The notes beneath the pieces were generated by a model. That model worked only from the letters and a program-made list of their open reading frames with translations, was not told where the DNA came from and did not search any database. This document shows, one piece after another, positions 26,675 through 37,200 of a stretch of 64,000 nt of DNA; the stretch's first letter is position 1; each line of letters begins with the position of its first letter. Source of the stretch: Schlesneria paludicola DSM 18645. Its GTDB lineage: Bacteria > Planctomycetota > Planctomycetia > Planctomycetales > Planctomycetaceae. Where the stretch lies: the NCBI RefSeq assembly GCF_000255655.1, contig NZ_JH636435.1, positions 2,742,043-2,806,042 of the forward strand. Direction: 5' to 3'. A program made the position numbers and the translations under genes.

Positions 26675-28915
26675 ATGTGCGAACAGGCGGACACCATGGA
26701 AGCGACGATTCGATCGCGTGCGCAGGAACTGCTCTCTCATGAGCTTGAATCCGTGCGCTATGCGACCGACATTCGCTTTCTTTCCGTGCTGATCATTCAA
26801 TGGTGTGTCGAGATCGCAATCAGCCTATGGCTTGCCCCACATGCCGCGAACAGTTCGGCCAGCGCCGTGCATGCTGGCGTCTGGCAGGCGATCGTCTGGG
26901 GTGGTGCAATCATCAGTGTGCCGTGCCTGCTTGCGGCACGCTCTCCCGGACGCCTGTCGACTCGCATCGCGATCGCCGCTGGCCAGGCCCTGTCATCCAG
27001 CCTTCTGATCCAGCTCATGGACGGCCGACTGGAAATGCATTTTCACCTGTTTGCGTCACTGGCGCTCCTGGCGTTCTACCGTGACATCAAGGTGCTCGTC
27101 CTGTTCTCGGTGCTGGTCGCCAGCGATCACTTGATTCGTGGGTTCTGGTGGCCCCAGTCGGTCTATGGAGTGGCAGCGAATGATCCGTGGCGATTCGCCG
27201 AACACATGGCATGGGTGATTGTGGAAGCCGGATTCCTGTTCGTCTTCTGTCGGCAGAGCATCGCCGAAATGACGCAGGCGACAGAACGACAAGCCCGGTT
27301 CGAATTTGTGAACAACCGCTTCGAATCCCGTGTCGTTCAGCGCACCGAATCGCTGCGCCGCAGTGAAGAACGTTTCGAGCTGGCATTGCTAGGCACACGC
27401 GTCGGTATCTGCGATTGGGACCTGAAATCCGATCAGGTCTACTGGTCGGAACGAATCAATGAGATCCTCGGGCTGCAGCCCGGCGAACTGCAGCAGACAA
27501 TCCTGGCGTTAGCCAGCCGCCTGCATCGCGATGATTTTCGGCGCGTCGTCAATGGTGTGCGCCATGCCATACAAAACCGCTTGCCGTTTCAAGAGGAATT
27601 TCGACTGCGTTGTGAAAACAAAGGCTATTGCTGGGTCGAAGCCAGCGGCGCCTGCATCGTCGACGATGAGGGTCAGCCCTATCGATTCACGGGCGGCTTG
27701 ACCGATATCAGCCATCGCAAACAAGTCGAGTCTGAGCTTGCCGAACGTGATGCACAATTGCGGCAAGCGCATAAGCTTGAGGCCATCGGATCGCTGGCAG
27801 GGGGGATCGCCCACGAATTCAACAATCTACTGCAGGCAATCCGTGGCTATACGCGTTACGCGATGAAAGGGCTGGCCCCCGAAGAAACACGCCACCAGGA
27901 TCTGCAGCAGGTTCTGGACGCCGCCGAGCGAGCGACCGTGCTGACGCGACAACTGCTGGGATTCAGCCGTTACCAATCGATTGACCGCCGCGAACTGAAT
28001 CCCCTGAGTGTGCTTGAAGGCGTGACCAATATGCTGCGTCCCTTGATTGGGGCACCGATCAAGATCATCACCAATACCTCCGGAAACCTGGGCACGATCT
28101 TCGCCGATCCGGGATTGATGCAACAGATGCTACTCAATCTGTGTCTCAATGCGCGCGACGCCATGCCCGATGGCGGGCATATTATGCTGACTCTGAAACG
28201 CCGGTACTTTGGCGAGAAGGTCTACAAACTGCATTCGCTCCCCAAACCGGGTCCGTATCTGCTCATGTCGGTCACCGACAATGGCACGGGAATGACACAG
28301 GACGTTCAGCAGCGGATTTTCGAACCGTTCTTCACCACGAAAGACGTGGGTGTCGGCACCGGGCTGGGATTATCGGTGGTCTATGGAATCGTTCAGCAAC
28401 ATGAGGGTGCGATCGAAGTTAAAAGTCAGCTCGGTTTCGGCACGACGTTTAACATCCTACTGCCGATCAACCAGAGCTCGATCCCTGACCTGATCCCGCG
28501 GGAACAGCCGGGATCGCCAGGGGGCACTGAGACGATCCTGATTGCTGAAGACGATGCGTCCGTCCGCGAACTGGGTACGCGCATTCTGACCGGTGCGGGA
28601 TACCGCGTTCTGTCCGCGAACAATGGCGTCGAAGCGCTCAGCCTTCATCAACGCCACCAGAACGAGATCTCACTGGTCCTTCTGGATGCCATCCTTCCAC
28701 GTCTGTCTGGCCATCGCGTGCTCGAGGAACTCCGCACGAGATCGTCGTCGCTGCCAGTCGTGCTTTGTACAGGATATGACCCCGACTCGGCCTCTCTCGG
28801 TTTCACGAAAGAGGAAGGAGTCCGTCTCGTACAAAAACCGTTCGAAGCGGACACACTGCTGCGCACAATTCGCGAATCATTGGATTTGCAACATTTGAAA
28901 TTGGAAATGGTATGA
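26675..28915 (+). CDS. membrane hybrid histidine kinase with PAS and receiver domains
   Basis: The 746-residue protein starts at ATG 26675, preceded by AAGGAAA. Residues ~33-195 hold several membrane helices with MHFHLFASLALLAFYRDIKV and ASDHLIRGFWWPQSVYG, a conserved sensor region seen in other hybrid kinases. A coiled segment leads to a PAS domain (~232-350). The HisKA domain has phospho-acceptor His 380 in GGIAHEFNNLLQ. The HATPase_c domain carries NLCLNARDAM, DNGTGM and GTGLGLSVVYG. A C-terminal receiver (~620-740) has acidic EDD, Asp 671 and Lys 721. Its stop overlaps the start of the next gene (ATGA), so the two form one translation-coupled unit, and the downstream HD-GYP regulator is the likely target. 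The stimulus is unknown. Confidence 0.88.
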   Translation: MCEQADTMEATIRSRAQELLSHELESVRYATDIRFLSVLIIQWCVEIAISLWLAPHAANSSASAVHAGVWQAIVWGGAIISVPCLLAARSPGRLSTRIAIAAGQALSSSLLIQLMDGRLEMHFHLFASLALLAFYRDIKVLVLFSVLVASDHLIRGFWWPQSVYGVAANDPWRFAEHMAWVIVEAGFLFVFCRQSIAEMTQATERQARFEFVNNRFESRVVQRTESLRRSEERFELALLGTRVGICDWDLKSDQVYWSERINEILGLQPGELQQTILALASRLHRDDFRRVVNGVRHAIQNRLPFQEEFRLRCENKGYCWVEASGACIVDDEGQPYRFTGGLTDISHRKQVESELAERDAQLRQAHKLEAIGSLAGGIAHEFNNLLQAIRGYTRYAMKGLAPEETRHQDLQQVLDAAERATVLTRQLLGFSRYQSIDRRELNPLSVLEGVTNMLRPLIGAPIKIITNTSGNLGTIFADPGLMQQMLLNLCLNARDAMPDGGHIMLTLKRRYFGEKVYKLHSLPKPGPYLLMSVTDNGTGMTQDVQQRIFEPFFTTKDVGVGTGLGLSVVYGIVQQHEGAIEVKSQLGFGTTFNILLPINQSSIPDLIPREQPGSPGGTETILIAEDDASVRELGTRILTGAGYRVLSANNGVEALSLHQRHQNEISLVLLDAILPRLSGHRVLEELRTRSSSLPVVLCTGYDPDSASLGFTKEEGVRLVQKPFEADTLLRTIRESLDLQHLKLEMV

Positions 28916-30009
28916 GCATCAAGATTCCGCTCGACGCACCACGCCTGCTTGTCGTGGAAGATGATTCGCTGATCGGCGGACTGATCGTGCGCTGGTTGTC
29001 TGACGAAGGCTATTCATGCACCCGCGCCGCCAGTGCCGACGAAGCCATGGCCTATCTGCGCAAGCATGAAGTGGCTCTCGTCACATTGGATATCCGCATG
29101 CCAGGCGTGTCGGGGCTGCAATGCTTGAAGAAGATCAAACAAGAATTCCCGGATGTCGCCGTCCTGATGGTGACAGGGGAAGGGGACACGTCCATCGCGA
29201 TTGACGCCCTGACGTCCGGTGCACATGGCTTCCTGCAAAAACCGACAGAGCAGGCAGAGCTTGTCATTCAGGTCAAACGAGCACTCGATCACAGGAGAAT
29301 GACGCTCGAGAACCGGCAATACAATTTGCGCCTGGCCGAGAAAGTGCGTGAACAAACCGCAGTGATCATGGCGGCACACAAAGAAACAGTGGGCCGCCTG
29401 ATTCGCGCATCCCTGTTTCGTGATGAAGAAACGGGCTCGCACATCCGCCGGACGGGCGAATACAGCGAACTGCTGGCCATGCGTGCCGGGTGGAGCAGTG
29501 ACGATGCCGCCTTGATCCATCTGGCGGCACCGCTACATGACATCGGAAAGATCGGAATCCCCGATGCCATCCTGCGAAAACCGGGACGCCTGACGGCCGA
29601 AGAAATGGCGACGATGCGCACGCATACCACGATCGGTGCCAAGATGCTGGCCGGTTCGACGCTACCGATGCTTCAGATGGCCGAAGAGATTGCCCTGAAC
29701 CACCACGAACATTGGAACGGGAAGGGCTATCCGAATCGTCGTGCGGGTTTCGAAATTCCGGAATCGGCGCGAATCGTGGCGATCGTCGATGTGTTTGACG
29801 CCTTGTCGCACGACCGAGTCTATCGGGCGGCCATGTCGGAAGACCATGTGCTCGAGATTCTGCGTGAAGGTCGCGGCCAGCACTTCGATCCGGTCCTGCT
29901 GGATCTGTTCTTCGAGATTCTACCCGAGATTCGCAACGTGGTTGACAGCGTTCCCGACGACGAATTCGATGGCTCTGACATCGGACCATTGCCCGTGAAC
30001 GCGCCCTGA
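28912..30009 (+). CDS. response regulator with HD-GYP output domain
   Basis: The 365-residue protein has a receiver (residues ~10-125; Asp 60 in LVTLDIRMPGVSG, Lys 110) and an HD-GYP domain (~165-350). The HD pair is at residues 209-210 (HDIGKIGIPD), and HHEHWNGKGYP holds the GYP signature at 272-274. HD-GYP proteins hydrolyse cyclic-di-GMP, so phosphorylation by the overlapping hybrid kinase probably lowers c-di-GMP and shifts the cell between attached and swimming states. The metal-binding residues that can be judged by eye seem intact. It overlaps the kinase gene by four bases. Confidence 0.92.
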   Translation: MSIKIPLDAPRLLVVEDDSLIGGLIVRWLSDEGYSCTRAASADEAMAYLRKHEVALVTLDIRMPGVSGLQCLKKIKQEFPDVAVLMVTGEGDTSIAIDALTSGAHGFLQKPTEQAELVIQVKRALDHRRMTLENRQYNLRLAEKVREQTAVIMAAHKETVGRLIRASLFRDEETGSHIRRTGEYSELLAMRAGWSSDDAALIHLAAPLHDIGKIGIPDAILRKPGRLTAEEMATMRTHTTIGAKMLAGSTLPMLQMAEEIALNHHEHWNGKGYPNRRAGFEIPESARIVAIVDVFDALSHDRVYRAAMSEDHVLEILREGRGQHFDPVLLDLFFEILPEIRNVVDSVPDDEFDGSDIGPLPVNAP

Positions 30010-30109
30010 CTCGAAGTCTGCGTTGCGAGACGAATCCACTGCTTCTCGACGACATTCGACGCACCATGTCGGGCGTCCACGCATCGCAGCAAAACGATTC
30101 TGATAGCTG

Positions 30110-30148
30110 AAAAAAAAGGAAGAGGTCGCTGTTCGGCGACCCCTTCCT
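30110..30148 (-). terminator. Rho-independent terminator for the leftward regulator gene
   Basis: A stem pairs 30117-30129 with 30136-30148 (one A/C mismatch, loop of six). Eight A residues precede it on the plus strand and become a T8 run after the stem on the minus strand. It therefore ends transcription coming from the gene at 30357-30992, about 210 bases beyond its stop. Confidence 0.8.
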
Positions 30149-30356
30149 CGCCATCCCTAGCAATTCTGATGAGCCCTCATGGCTCACGGAGGCGGATGCT
30201 ATTGGAAACGTTTGCGCGACGAAAGGCTCCCAACTGCGTCTTCAAAAAAGATTAGCGAGAAATTGAAATCATCGACCTCGTTCCAGATTTCCAGAGCCCA
30301 GCGCGTTGACAGAATCTGACTTACCGTTCTCGTGCGACGGGTTAGGCATGACGTCA

Positions 30357-30992
30357 TCAAACGCGTTCTGAATCCTGCCGATCACGATCATATTCGATCA
30401 CGAGTGCAACCAGTTCGGGAAAGGTCGCAACTTCCAATTTATGCATCAGCTTCGCTCGGCGAAGCTCCACGGTTCGACGACTGAGGTCCAGCGCTTCGGC
30501 AATCATCATCAGCTTCTGACCTTTCACGAGCCGCTCGAGGACTTGAGTCTCGCCGGTCGTCAGCCTGGAAAAGAGGGCTCTGAGTGTCGCCCTCTTTTCG
30601 GCCGCTTCGCGTAACCGCGCCGTCTGTTCGGTTGCCGTCCTTACGGCCGCCTGGATCTCTTGCGGACCGGCGTTTTCACGCAGCAGAAATGTCACGGTTC
30701 CATGCCGGGCCGCCTCGACAATGGCACTGATATTTGAGTTCTCAAGCACCGCGATCGCGGCCAGCGGAACCTGCTTTCGATGAAGCTCTTCAAGAATTCG
30801 AAGCCCCTCGAGCTGTTCCGTTCCTAGCCTGACAATGACGCTGGCAAAATTGCTGGCGTGAAGCTGGGGAATCAGCTCTTCGCAGGTCTCCACGAACTCT
30901 GTCGTGAAGCCGTCCAATGAAAGCTGTTTGACCAGATAATCGACGAATTGATCATGATTGTCGTGCAGCAGAACGATTGAAGATGTTTGCAT
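30357..30992 (-). CDS. FixJ/NarL-type regulator with a degenerate (pseudo-)receiver
   Basis: The 211-residue protein has a receiver-like N-terminal half and a LuxR-type helix-turn-helix (LTTGETQVLERLVKGQKLMMIAEALDLS RRTVELRRAKLMHKLEV). In the receiver the acceptor position holds Arg 55 (ASVIVRLGTEQLEG), where the paralogue at 31506-32135 has Asp 55 (LILDVRMPG). The conserved Lys position is Arg 105 (FLLREN). It probably cannot be phosphorylated in the normal way and may be constitutive, controlled by another signal, or act by pairing with another regulator. The DNA-binding half seems intact. Transcribed leftward, alone, and closed by the terminator at 30110. Confidence 0.85.
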   Translation of the reverse strand: MQTSSIVLLHDNHDQFVDYLVKQLSLDGFTTEFVETCEELIPQLHASNFASVIVRLGTEQLEGLRILEELHRKQVPLAAIAVLENSNISAIVEAARHGTVTFLLRENAGPQEIQAAVRTATEQTARLREAAEKRATLRALFSRLTTGETQVLERLVKGQKLMMIAEALDLSRRTVELRRAKLMHKLEVATFPELVALVIEYDRDRQDSERV

Positions 30993-31505
30993 CGCTATGA
31001 CCTCCAGTCAGAAGCATGTCGCATCGGCGCCCGACACAACTTGTCGATGCGGATTTGACGAAGGACATGTTTCGAACTGGCGTTTCAAGGGGTGGGTAAA
31101 CTCGAAAGGGGTGGCACTCAATTTTACGATCGAAATGACCGTTGACACACGGTGAAACTCATCGCGAATGGCGTGGTTATCCACGTGCATCGCCACGAAT
31201 TCGTATTTCCACAGGACGGAATTTTTTCCTGAACGGATCAATGCTTGCACGCTGGCGCCACAAGGCGCTGCCTGGCAGCTTGTTGCAATAACGGAGACTG
31301 ACTCCGCTCAGCTCCCAAATCGCCAAGACATCGTAAACTCCAAGGTGCCTGCGCCCCGGGATCAACAGGCAGTCAATGCAATGTCATTTCGAGGACACAG
31401 GGGACAGGGGGAAAGAGCGTGCGGAATCTCTGGGGATTCCGACGATTCGCTCGCTCAGTCCCGGCCACCAGGCCCGCGTACTTCGTCATGACAAAGCGCT
31501 CGTGC
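30993..31505. other. intergenic region between the two FixJ-like genes
   Basis: No gene is supported. Contains a degenerate family A palindrome (31267-31373) and presumably the promoter of the leftward gene at 30992. Confidence 0.4.
31267..31373. repeat. palindromic repeat, family A (degenerate copy)
   Basis: It aligns along its whole length with 3966-4081: GCCTGGCAGCTTGTTG, then CGGAGACTGACTCCG, then CCAAGGTGCCTGCGCCCC, then ATCAACAGGCAG. Spacing is almost the same, but the arms no longer pair perfectly, so this is an older copy. Confidence 0.6.
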
Positions 31506-32135
31506 TTACGTGTGGCTCTCGCCTTTCCAGAGTCCGGCACTAATCGCCAGACGAACCAGATCCGCCACGTTATCGATCCCAAGTTTGAGCATGATTCGCG
31601 CACGGCGGTCTTCCACCGCTCGACGGCTGATATTCAAGACGGCGGCGATCTTCTTGTTCGTGTCACCACATAGCACGCGCTGCAGCACCTCATGCTCACC
31701 CGTACTAAGCCGCTCGAATCGATCCGTCAGATCTTGCGATTCGGCATGACGGGCCCGATTCGCCGCATCTTTCGAGATGGCACGCTGAATCGCCTCGTAA
31801 AGCTCGGCCTCGGAGAAGGTCTTTTGCAGAAAGTCGATGGCCCCTTGCCGCATCGCACGCAGAACGACCGGAACTTCGGCATGCCCCGTCATGACGATAA
31901 CGGCCGGACAAATCGGAAGCTGCGACAGCATCTCTTGCAGCGCCAGCCCTCCGGTGCCTGGCATGCGAACATCCAGAATCAAACAGCCAGGAGTCTGTGA
32001 ATTGAACTCACGTAGATACGCCTCGGCCGAAGGATAAGTCTTCGTCTTCAGGCCCATGGACTGGACCAACACCGAGATCGAGTCAAGATAGGCAGAATCG
32101 TCATCGACGATAAACACGATTGGTTCAGAATTCAT
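31506..32135 (-). CDS. FixJ-family response regulator
   Basis: The 209-residue protein has an N-terminal receiver with acidic DDD at 11-13, acceptor Asp 55 (CLILDVRMPGTGG) and the Lys motif DFLQKTF. A C-terminal LuxR-type helix-turn-helix (LSTGEHEVLQRVLCGDTNKKIAAVLNIS RRAVEDRRARIMLKL) completes it. It overlaps the upstream FixL-like kinase gene by four bases (ATGA), making a translation-coupled two-component pair. Phosphorylation should let it dimerise and activate promoters. FixLJ systems often sense oxygen or redox state, but the target genes here cannot be seen. Confidence 0.92.
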   Translation of the reverse strand: MNSEPIVFIVDDDSAYLDSISVLVQSMGLKTKTYPSAEAYLREFNSQTPGCLILDVRMPGTGGLALQEMLSQLPICPAVIVMTGHAEVPVVLRAMRQGAIDFLQKTFSEAELYEAIQRAISKDAANRARHAESQDLTDRFERLSTGEHEVLQRVLCGDTNKKIAAVLNISRRAVEDRRARIMLKLGIDNVADLVRLAISAGLWKGESHT

Positions 32136-33814
32136 AGAACTGGTTCCCGATTCTCTGTGGCCCGACTGTCGATCGGAAGTCGAATTGCGAAAGTGGTGCC
32201 GCTCTCGGAACTCGAAAGCAGCAGCATCTGACCTTGATGTGTTTCAATAATGGATCGGCTGATCGACAAGCCCAATCCCATCCCCTCGGCCTTGGTTGTA
32301 AAAAAAGGACTGAATAGTTGTGCTTGAAGTTCGACGGGAATGCCGTGGCCGTGGTCAGAGATCGAGATCTGAATCACGTCGCCCTGGCGCATCGTACGGA
32401 TTTCTAATTGACTGCGATCGCTCGGCAGTTCCAGCATCGCCTCCATTCCATTGCGAATCAGGTTCACAATCACCTGCTCGATCTGAACTTTGTCCGCAAC
32501 GACCGTCGGCAACCCGTGTTCAAGCTCGAGGCGGATGCGGGGACGCGTGAACGTTTCGGCTTTCGAAATCAGCAGGATCGGCAAGGCAATCACATTCTCG
32601 ATCAATCGGTTGAGATCCACGTCGGTTCGAATCGACCGATCTTTCTTGACGAACGTTCCAAGTCGATTCACAATCTCGGACGCTCGTTCCGCCTGAGCGA
32701 CGGTTTTTTCCATCCACTCCAAAAGTTTGCCGTACCCTTCGCCGTCATACGATTTGGCAATCCGAACGCTCGCGCGGGCGTAGTTTGCCGCTGCAGCCAG
32801 TGGCTGATTGATCTCGTGGGCAAGTCCCGAGAACATTTCTCCGACGGTGCTCAGTCGACCTGCATGCGCCAATTCCGCCAAATGCCTTCGCGACTTGTCC
32901 TCGGCCTTCTTACGTTCCGTGATATCGACAATTGACCCCAGGACAAGCAACTCTTCACTGGTATGGATGGGGTTCAGGCCGATCTCAACGGGAAACTCGG
33001 TTCCGTCCTTACGACAACCAAACAGATCGCGTCCCGCTCCCATCGCCCTGACGGTGGGATGCGCGAAGAATTTCTCGCGCTGCGAAGGGTGTTTCGAACG
33101 AAACGTCTGGGGAACCAGGATTTCAACCGGCTGTCCGATCAGTTCGTCAGCGGTATAGCCAAACAGTTTTTGAGTCTGGGGGTTCGCCAAGACGATCAAT
33201 CCGCGTCGATCAACCAGAATCATGGCGTTGATCGCCAACTCAACCATCAGTCGCGTCTTTTCTTCGGCGCGTTTGCGTTCGCTGATGTCGCGGGTGACCT
33301 TCGCAAATCCTTTCAATCGCCCGGCAGAGTTCCATAGCGGCGTAATTACGATGGAAGCCCAGTACACTTCGCCACTCTTGCGAACGCGCAGAGATTCTTC
33401 CGAAAAGTGGCCGTGTTCGCTGGCGAGTGTCAGTCCTTCTTCGGGCTTCCCCTGTGCGAGATCCTCCGCCCGATAGAAGCATGAAAAGTGACGCCCGAGA
33501 ATCTCAGACGCTTCATATCCTTTAATCCGCCGGGCTCCTTCATTCCAACTGACAATGCGCCCCTCGGGATCAAGCATGAAGATGGCGTACTCTTTGACAC
33601 TTTCGACCAGCAGCCGAAAACAGGCTTCGTTCGCTTCCACACTACTTGACGAGTTCTGTCCCTGTTCCGCAGTGCTCTGCGAAATGATCTCACGAAGGCT
33701 AGAATTTTCCGCTTCCAAATTTTGGACATATTGCTCCAAACTTCGACCCGCGACCGGAACACCGTCATGATTGACGGCCGTGGCCCGGTCGGTCCCAGTA
33801 TCAGGTTTCTGCAT
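32132..33814 (-). CDS. FixL-like PAS sensor histidine kinase
   Basis: The 560-residue protein has no membrane segments. A short coiled coil (~25-50) leads into PAS 1 (~63-180, YAIFMLDPEGRIVSWNEGARRIKGY) and PAS 2 (~187-303, AMILVDRRGLIVLANPQTQKLFGY). The HisKA domain has acceptor His 333 (GLAHEINQPLAAAANYARA) and the HATPase domain has NLIRNGMEAM, DHGHGIP and GMGLGLSISRSII. The E-I-N-Q-P-L form of the H-box and the partner gene place it in the FixL/DctB group. Whether PAS 2 binds heme as in FixL cannot be decided from sequence. It is cytoplasmic and is translated just before the FixJ-like regulator. Confidence 0.9.
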   Translation of the reverse strand: MQKPDTGTDRATAVNHDGVPVAGRSLEQYVQNLEAENSSLREIISQSTAEQGQNSSSSVEANEACFRLLVESVKEYAIFMLDPEGRIVSWNEGARRIKGYEASEILGRHFSCFYRAEDLAQGKPEEGLTLASEHGHFSEESLRVRKSGEVYWASIVITPLWNSAGRLKGFAKVTRDISERKRAEEKTRLMVELAINAMILVDRRGLIVLANPQTQKLFGYTADELIGQPVEILVPQTFRSKHPSQREKFFAHPTVRAMGAGRDLFGCRKDGTEFPVEIGLNPIHTSEELLVLGSIVDITERKKAEDKSRRHLAELAHAGRLSTVGEMFSGLAHEINQPLAAAANYARASVRIAKSYDGEGYGKLLEWMEKTVAQAERASEIVNRLGTFVKKDRSIRTDVDLNRLIENVIALPILLISKAETFTRPRIRLELEHGLPTVVADKVQIEQVIVNLIRNGMEAMLELPSDRSQLEIRTMRQGDVIQISISDHGHGIPVELQAQLFSPFFTTKAEGMGLGLSISRSIIETHQGQMLLLSSSESGTTFAIRLPIDSRATENREPVL

Positions 33815-34277
33815 TCGAAGTCGGATTCTGAAAGTGTGGAATAGAACTTGAACATGACCGTATGCGCGACGGGTTCGGTCGATTGTTAATCGATCACCAT
33901 TCGTTCAACCTGCGACAAAAGATTTCGATTGAAATCCTGTACCACAGTGAGAAATGACAGTAAGGAAAGAAAACGGAGCGATTACGTCAGAACTTGTAGC
34001 CTAAAGGTGCCTGTTTCGCCCCGTCCAATGATAAGATACCCATCAGTGGCCATCGGTCGTTTCAGGTCATTTAAATGTATGATCAATGACCATTAGAAAC
34101 TGGCCAGTACTGACGGGACGGAAAGAAAGGGCAGGCCGATCGCTGACCCGAAAATCAACGGCCGAGCATTCAGAACAAACGTTCAGATACAAACTAACGA
34201 TATGTCAGAAATTCTGTCAAACCTACTGGCCTCCAATCCTTCCTGACGATAACGTCAGCTTCGCTGGACCTCCCGTT
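33815..34277. other. divergent intergenic region
   Basis: Separates the leftward kinase from the rightward PSD1 gene and should hold both promoters. A short GGTGCCTGTTTCGCCCC near 34004 faintly resembles family A. A longer reading of the PSD1 gene back to 34086 is not believed because the true signal peptide begins at 34278. Confidence 0.35.
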
Positions 34278-37200
34278 ATGCAATTACGACTGGCGCTAAT
34301 CGTTCTCGGACTACTCGGCTCGAGCCAACTTGGCTGGGCCGACGAATCGGCCGACTACGTGAATCGCATCAAACCCGTACTGCAGTCGCGCTGCTATGCC
34401 TGCCATGGCGTTTTGAAACAAGAAGGCGGCCTGCGTCTCGATAGCGGCGTGTTCGCGGTGAAGGGGGGCGATTCCGGCGCGGTAGTCAAACCCGGTGATG
34501 CCGATGGCAGCGTCCTGATCCAACGCATCGCGTCCAAGGACGACGCGACTCGAATGCCACCCGAGGGCGAACCGCTCAAGCCCGATGAGATCCTCGCAAT
34601 TCAGGCCTGGATTGTTCAAGGGGCCGTGGCCCCCACCGACGAAGCGCCGGAACGCGATCCGCGCGAGCATTGGGCGTTTCAGCCCCCCGTCCGACCTGTC
34701 GTTCCCACCACCACGAATCCTGCCTGGTCAAGAAATCCCATCGACGCCTTCATTGGCGACAAGCATCGGCGAGAGCACTTGACGCCACAGCCGCACGCCG
34801 CCCGAGACATCTGGCTACGACGGGTCACGCTCGATTTGACGGGTCTACCTCCGACGGCCGAAGAACAACAAGCCTTTATGAACGACGAGTCTGAACAGGC
34901 CGTCGAAACTGTCGTGAACCGCTTACTGGACAGCCCGCAATACGGCGAACGCTGGGGGCGACATTGGATGGATATCTGGCGTTACAGTGATTGGTGGGGA
35001 CTGGGTGAAGATGCCCGTAACTCGCAGAAACATATCTGGCACTGGCGCGACTGGATCATCGAATCGCTGAATGCGGACAAGGGCTATGACCAGATGCTGC
35101 GGGAAATGCTGGCGGCCGATGAACTCTATCCCGATGATCCAGACCGTTTGCGCGCGGGTGGGTTTCTGGGTCGACAATACTTCAAGTTCAACCGAACCAG
35201 TTGGATGGATGAAACGATCGAGCATACCGCCAAGGCGATGCTGGGTCTGACGTTCAACTGTGCGAAATGCCACGATCATAAATATGACCCGTTTTCTCAG
35301 GCAGACTATTATCGGTTCCGCGCGATCTTCGAACCATACCAGGTGCGACTGGATGCCACGAATGGTGTGATTGATTTCGAAAAGGACGGAATTCCGCGGC
35401 CATTCGACTGCAATCTCGACACCAAGACGTACCTGCATCTCCGCGGTGACGATCGCAATCCGGACACCAGCCGCGTCATGGAACCCGCGTTCCCTGCATT
35501 CCTCACAACGGCCGCCAGCGCTCCCGCCATCGAACCGATCACACTCCCCGCGGTTGCCGTTCAGCCCGGCCTGCGGGCGTTCGTGGTCGAGGCGTACCTG
35601 CAACAGGCCGAACGGAAAATCGCCGACATGCGCCACGAACTTAGCGCGGCGCGGGTCCGATTGTCCGAGTCTGAACATCGCGAAGAATCGTCGTCAGCCC
35701 TGCAGCCGCAAAATACCGGCGCGGTCCTGGTCCATGACGATTTTTCCGCGGTCGTCGCGGATCGCTGGGAACAGCGCGACGGTACCTGGAACTACGATGG
35801 TCAAAAACTGATACAAAGCAAAGAAGGTCCAGTGCGAGCGGAATTGCGGCTAAAGCAACTTCCGCCTGACGACTTCGAGGTGAAGCTCAAGTTCACCCCA
35901 ACCGGCGGTCAGACCTGGAAGTCGGTCGGAATCACGTTCGACGGCACCGATTCGAATGAACTGCTGGCCTACCTAAGCGCTCATTCCGGCGGATCGAAAG
36001 CCCAATTCGCCTACAAGAAAGGGGCCTACGTTTACCCCGGCGAAGCGGCCAAACCATTACCGATCGAGTTGAACCGACCGTATGAATTGACGCTGCGCGT
36101 GCGGGACACGCTCATCAACCTTCTGGTCGATGGAGAGCTGGCCGTCAGCTTTCGCTCGCCTGTCCCAAGGCAACGCGGGGCACTTCAGATCATCACCTAC
36201 GATGCCAAGGCCGAAATCCAATCATTTCAGTTGAAGGCGCTGTCCAGCGCGACGCAACTGATCGAAGCCACATCCGGTAAAGTTCCCGCGGACGCGATTC
36301 TTCCGATCGATCAAGCGCGATTGGCCCTCAGCGTCGCACAGAAGTCACTGGCGTGGGCCGAAACACAGCCTGCACTAATTCGGGCACGGGCCGCCGCAGA
36401 CCAGGCCCGCTATGCGCAACCACCCGCTGACAACGCACTCGAACTGGCACGCGGCGCGGCGCGTGAAGAACGCTTGGCCGCCCTCGCAAAAACCGACGAA
36501 GAGCTCGTTCGCGCCGAACTCGAACTGCGACGCGCTCCGGCCGACAAGAAATCCGAACCAGAGAAAAAGCTGGCCACGGCTCGCACGGCACACGAAATGG
36601 CGCTGAAGACACTCGATGAGCCCGGCGAATCCTTCACGTCACTTCGGGGTGCCTCCAAAGTTCTGGAGTCGAACCTGGAAACCGAGGATTCGCGTCTGAA
36701 ACCATTCCCGGCAACAAGCTCGGGACGGCGGACCGCGCTGGCAAAATGGATTACCGATCCCCGTCATCCACTGACCGCCCGTGTCGCCGTCAATCACATC
36801 TGGGCGCGTCACTTCGGCCGGCCACTGGTTCCCACGGTCTTTGACTTCGGTCGAAAAGGGGCGACGCCCACGCATCCCGAATTGCTGGATTGGCTGGCCA
36901 TCGAATTGATGCAAGGTGGACAAGACCGGACGAATAGCGCGGGTTGGTCCATGAAGCACATTCATCGCTTGATTGTGACGTCGGAAACGTATCGCTTAAG
37001 CTCCTCAAACGCCGATGCCGCGAGCGAGAATCGGCGTCGCGACCCCGACAACCAGTTCTATTGGCGGATGAATCCAATTCGAATGCAGTCGCAGGTGGTG
37101 CGCGACGCGCTGCTTCGTCTGGCGGACGAACTCGATCTCACAATGGGCGGCCCTTCAATTCCGATTCAAAACGAATCGTCGCGGCGGCGAAGTCTGTACT

